Below the pieces are notes generated by a model. It saw only the letters and a list, made by a program, of their open reading frames with translations. It had not been told where the DNA came from and searched no databases. Shown here piece by piece: positions 4,336 to 6,027 of a DNA stretch of 6,027 nt; within the stretch, counting starts at the first letter, position 1, and each line of letters starts with the position of its first letter. The stretch is taken from NCBI GenBank assembly GCA_903914045.1, contig CAIWNO010000359.1, forward strand, positions 1-6,027, given 5' to 3'. Source of the DNA: an uncultured bacterium. Lineage in GTDB: Bacteria; Planctomycetota; Phycisphaerae; Phycisphaerales; SM1A02. Position numbers and translations under genes: made by a program.

Positions 4336-6027
4336 ATGTCCAAGTGTTATTCAAAGTTTACATACGGATTCGTTGCGTCAGCAGCGTTGTTCGTCGCTGG
4401 TGGCGCATTTGCTCAATGTGACCCAGATACTGCCGGTGATTACACCGACACCATGTTTGACTCAGGAGCCGATTGCAGTCCTACCGGCGGCGTTGATGAC
4501 AACGGCGGCTGGAATCAGCTTGATGCCAACGGTGACTACATGTACCAAGAAGCAGGCGATCATGCCCCTGGCGATTCCTTCCGTGTGAAGGGTGTCGTTG
4601 GTACCTACAACGGTCCTTGCGACGGCGGCAATAATAATTCCCGCGATCTTGACTGGATTCGTTTCTCAGTCACAGAGCCATGCTACGTCACCATTACGCT
4701 TAGCATGTCCGATTCTGCTGGCGTTCCTCTTGATGGCGTGAACATGTACGACCTGTTCTTCATGGAGCAAGGTTCCGACCCTGCCACCGCGATCGATTTG
4801 ATCGGCGAGTACGGCCTAGACGGCTGCCCGCACAACATGCTTTACACCTTTGCCAATGGTCAGCAACAAGCCCGCTTCCCTGTGGCAGCTGGAGAGTTGT
4901 TGCTCATCGTGGCAACTCCATTTGAACCTACTGCAGATGTACCCATCTACAGTGGCCCAATGTCCTACGGTTTGGACGTAGGCATTACTGGCTACGACAA
5001 TGCTTCTTGCACAACCGCAACCAACGATTGCATCACAACAAGTCAAAGCGCTGGTTGCTCTGATGGTGCATGCTGCGAACTGGTTTGTGGTTTCGTCCCA
5101 GGATGCTGTGAATCAGCATGGGATGCAGATTGCGTTGCCGAAGGCGTTACTTCATGTGGTAATTTCATCTATGTGTGCGAAAATCCATGGCCAGGCGCGG
5201 CAAATGATTGCGTTGGAAACGCCGAGCTTGTGCTTGGTCTTCCTGCTTTCGTTTCGTTTGATTGCACCAATGCCAATGCGGACGGACCAAATGACGTGGT
5301 CACTCAGTGCTCATCGTCATTCAGTCACGACGTGTGGTACATCGTTGGTCCAACCCCAGCCCCAGGTGAACTTTTGGTCACCATGTGTGGTCAAGGCAAC
5401 ACCGGTGATGCGGTTATGGCTCTATATAACCTTGGCGAATCCTCGGATATTGGTGATCCGCAAGATCTTCCAGCCAAATATGTTGCTTGCCGCGACGACG
5501 TGTGCGATGACAACGGCGACGGAACTGTGGATTTGGCAGGACCTTCAGGTATCAACCTGATTGGTGTTCCAGCAAATACATTCTGGCTCGTTCGCGTTGG
5601 TTCTTTCTATGACAAGGATTTGACTGTGCAGGCTCCTGGTTTTGCTGGCAGCATGACAGTTGCTTTCCGCGCGGTATTTGTGGACCACGGAGTTCAGAAG
5701 TATTGCGTAAATGCAGGAACCAACAGCAATGTTGGACTTGTCTCAGGTTGGTCGACATCGGCTAATACAAAGCGTTGGTCAATGATTCCATTTGATATGA
5801 CAGTGTCGGGCAGTGTTGACGGCTTCGATTTCGCAGCCTTTGACAGTTCGTCACCTGATGTGATTTCATGGAAGATCATTAACCGCAATACAGACGGTGG
5901 TTCGTATGGTCAAAACGGTCGTCCATTCGGTTCAACAGGTAACTTTGATCAAAGCCAAGTTGTGGCTGAAGGTTCAGTTGCTCACGACTTTGCGAATGAC
6001 TGGGCAGATGTTGGCGACAGCATTGGC
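4336..6027 (+). CDS. Large secreted cysteine-rich protein, 3'-truncated by the window edge
   Basis: Open from ATG 4336 to the window end with no stop: 564 residues visible, product incomplete, function unknown. Residues 1-26 are a classic signal peptide (Lys-containing n-region, GFVASAALFVAGG core, AFA cleavage site before Q27), so the protein is exported. Residues about 27-220 look like a beta-sandwich region (LDWIRFSVTEPCYVTITLSM). Residues 225-275 form a dense cysteine module with cysteines at 225, 232, 241, 246, 247, 251, 257, 258, 266 and 274, pattern CC-x3-C-x5-CC-x3-AWD-x2-C, which I associate with planctomycete secreted proteins. Residues about 290-455 resemble a pre-peptidase-like beta-sandwich (DVWYIVGP, then LLVTMCGQ, DAVMALYNLG, VACRDDVC, TFWLVRVGS). 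Within it DDNGDGTVD (391-399) fits an EF-hand/dockerin-like calcium loop. The rest (about 460-564) is unassigned. A cell-surface or secreted binding role is plausible, not shown. No catalytic motif seen. Confidence 0.85.
   Translation, partial: MSKCYSKFTYGFVASAALFVAGGAFAQCDPDTAGDYTDTMFDSGADCSPTGGVDDNGGWNQLDANGDYMYQEAGDHAPGDSFRVKGVVGTYNGPCDGGNNNSRDLDWIRFSVTEPCYVTITLSMSDSAGVPLDGVNMYDLFFMEQGSDPATAIDLIGEYGLDGCPHNMLYTFANGQQQARFPVAAGELLLIVATPFEPTADVPIYSGPMSYGLDVGITGYDNASCTTATNDCITTSQSAGCSDGACCELVCGFVPGCCESAWDADCVAEGVTSCGNFIYVCENPWPGAANDCVGNAELVLGLPAFVSFDCTNANADGPNDVVTQCSSSFSHDVWYIVGPTPAPGELLVTMCGQGNTGDAVMALYNLGESSDIGDPQDLPAKYVACRDDVCDDNGDGTVDLAGPSGINLIGVPANTFWLVRVGSFYDKDLTVQAPGFAGSMTVAFRAVFVDHGVQKYCVNAGTNSNVGLVSGWSTSANTKRWSMIPFDMTVSGSVDGFDFAAFDSSSPDVISWKIINRNTDGGSYGQNGRPFGSTGNFDQSQVVAEGSVAHDFANDWADVGDSIG

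Noticed and set aside
5000..5560. 186-codon plus-strand open frame inside the secreted-protein gene
   Set aside because: It is in a different frame from the signal-peptide-bearing gene, and the cysteine module and beta-sandwich motifs appear only in the frame starting at 4336.

Overview
The window looks like a piece of a Planctomycetota genome, probably near the Phycisphaerae. This is inferred from the mix of protein families, not from any marker gene. It carries an OprB-type carbohydrate porin, a DUF1573 periplasmic protein, and a large secreted cysteine-rich protein with the 'CC...VC...CC..AWD..C' pattern I associate with marine planctomycete exported proteins. Most genes lack a recognisable Shine-Dalgarno. 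No rRNA, tRNA, CRISPR array, transposase, integrase or phage gene was seen.

Layout, left to right. (1) 1-1024, plus: the 3' part of an OprB-family outer-membrane porin, cut by the window edge. (2) 1025-1138: a short convergent gap with one GC-rich hairpin. (3) 2410-1139, minus: an exported DUF1573 protein. (4) 2404-2481: six 13-bp tandem repeats directly over and upstream of that gene's start, each supplying an ATG on the minus strand. (5) 2482-2626: the rest of the divergent intergenic region, with a 12-bp palindrome. (6) 2627-3661, plus: a quinone-reductase/alcohol-dehydrogenase-like MDR enzyme lacking the usual zinc cysteines. (7) 3662-3766: a gap with a 21-bp palindrome. (8) 3767-4051, plus: ClpS, the N-degron adaptor of the Clp protease. 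(9) 4052-4335: a 284-bp gap with several potential stem-loops, an AT-rich tract and a 9-bp direct repeat. (10) 4336 to the window end, plus: the first 564 residues of a large secreted cysteine-rich protein whose end lies outside the window; it opens with a clear signal peptide and a good ribosome binding site.

The genes do not form an obvious single pathway. Three of the five products are envelope or exported proteins (porin, DUF1573 protein, secreted protein) and two are cytoplasmic (MDR oxidoreductase, ClpS). Each gene has its own intergenic region, and gene orientations are +, -, +, +, +, so most are probably transcribed separately. The base composition changes near 3.7 kb: the tetramer GCGC is very common in the MDR and DUF1573 genes and scarce from clpS onward.

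I found no convincing new defence or mobile system. The most unusual structure is the 13-bp repeat array: its spacing makes a chain of nine-codon mini-ORFs, each ending in an ATGA overlap with the start of the unit two further on, and one chain ends exactly on the ATG of the DUF1573 gene.
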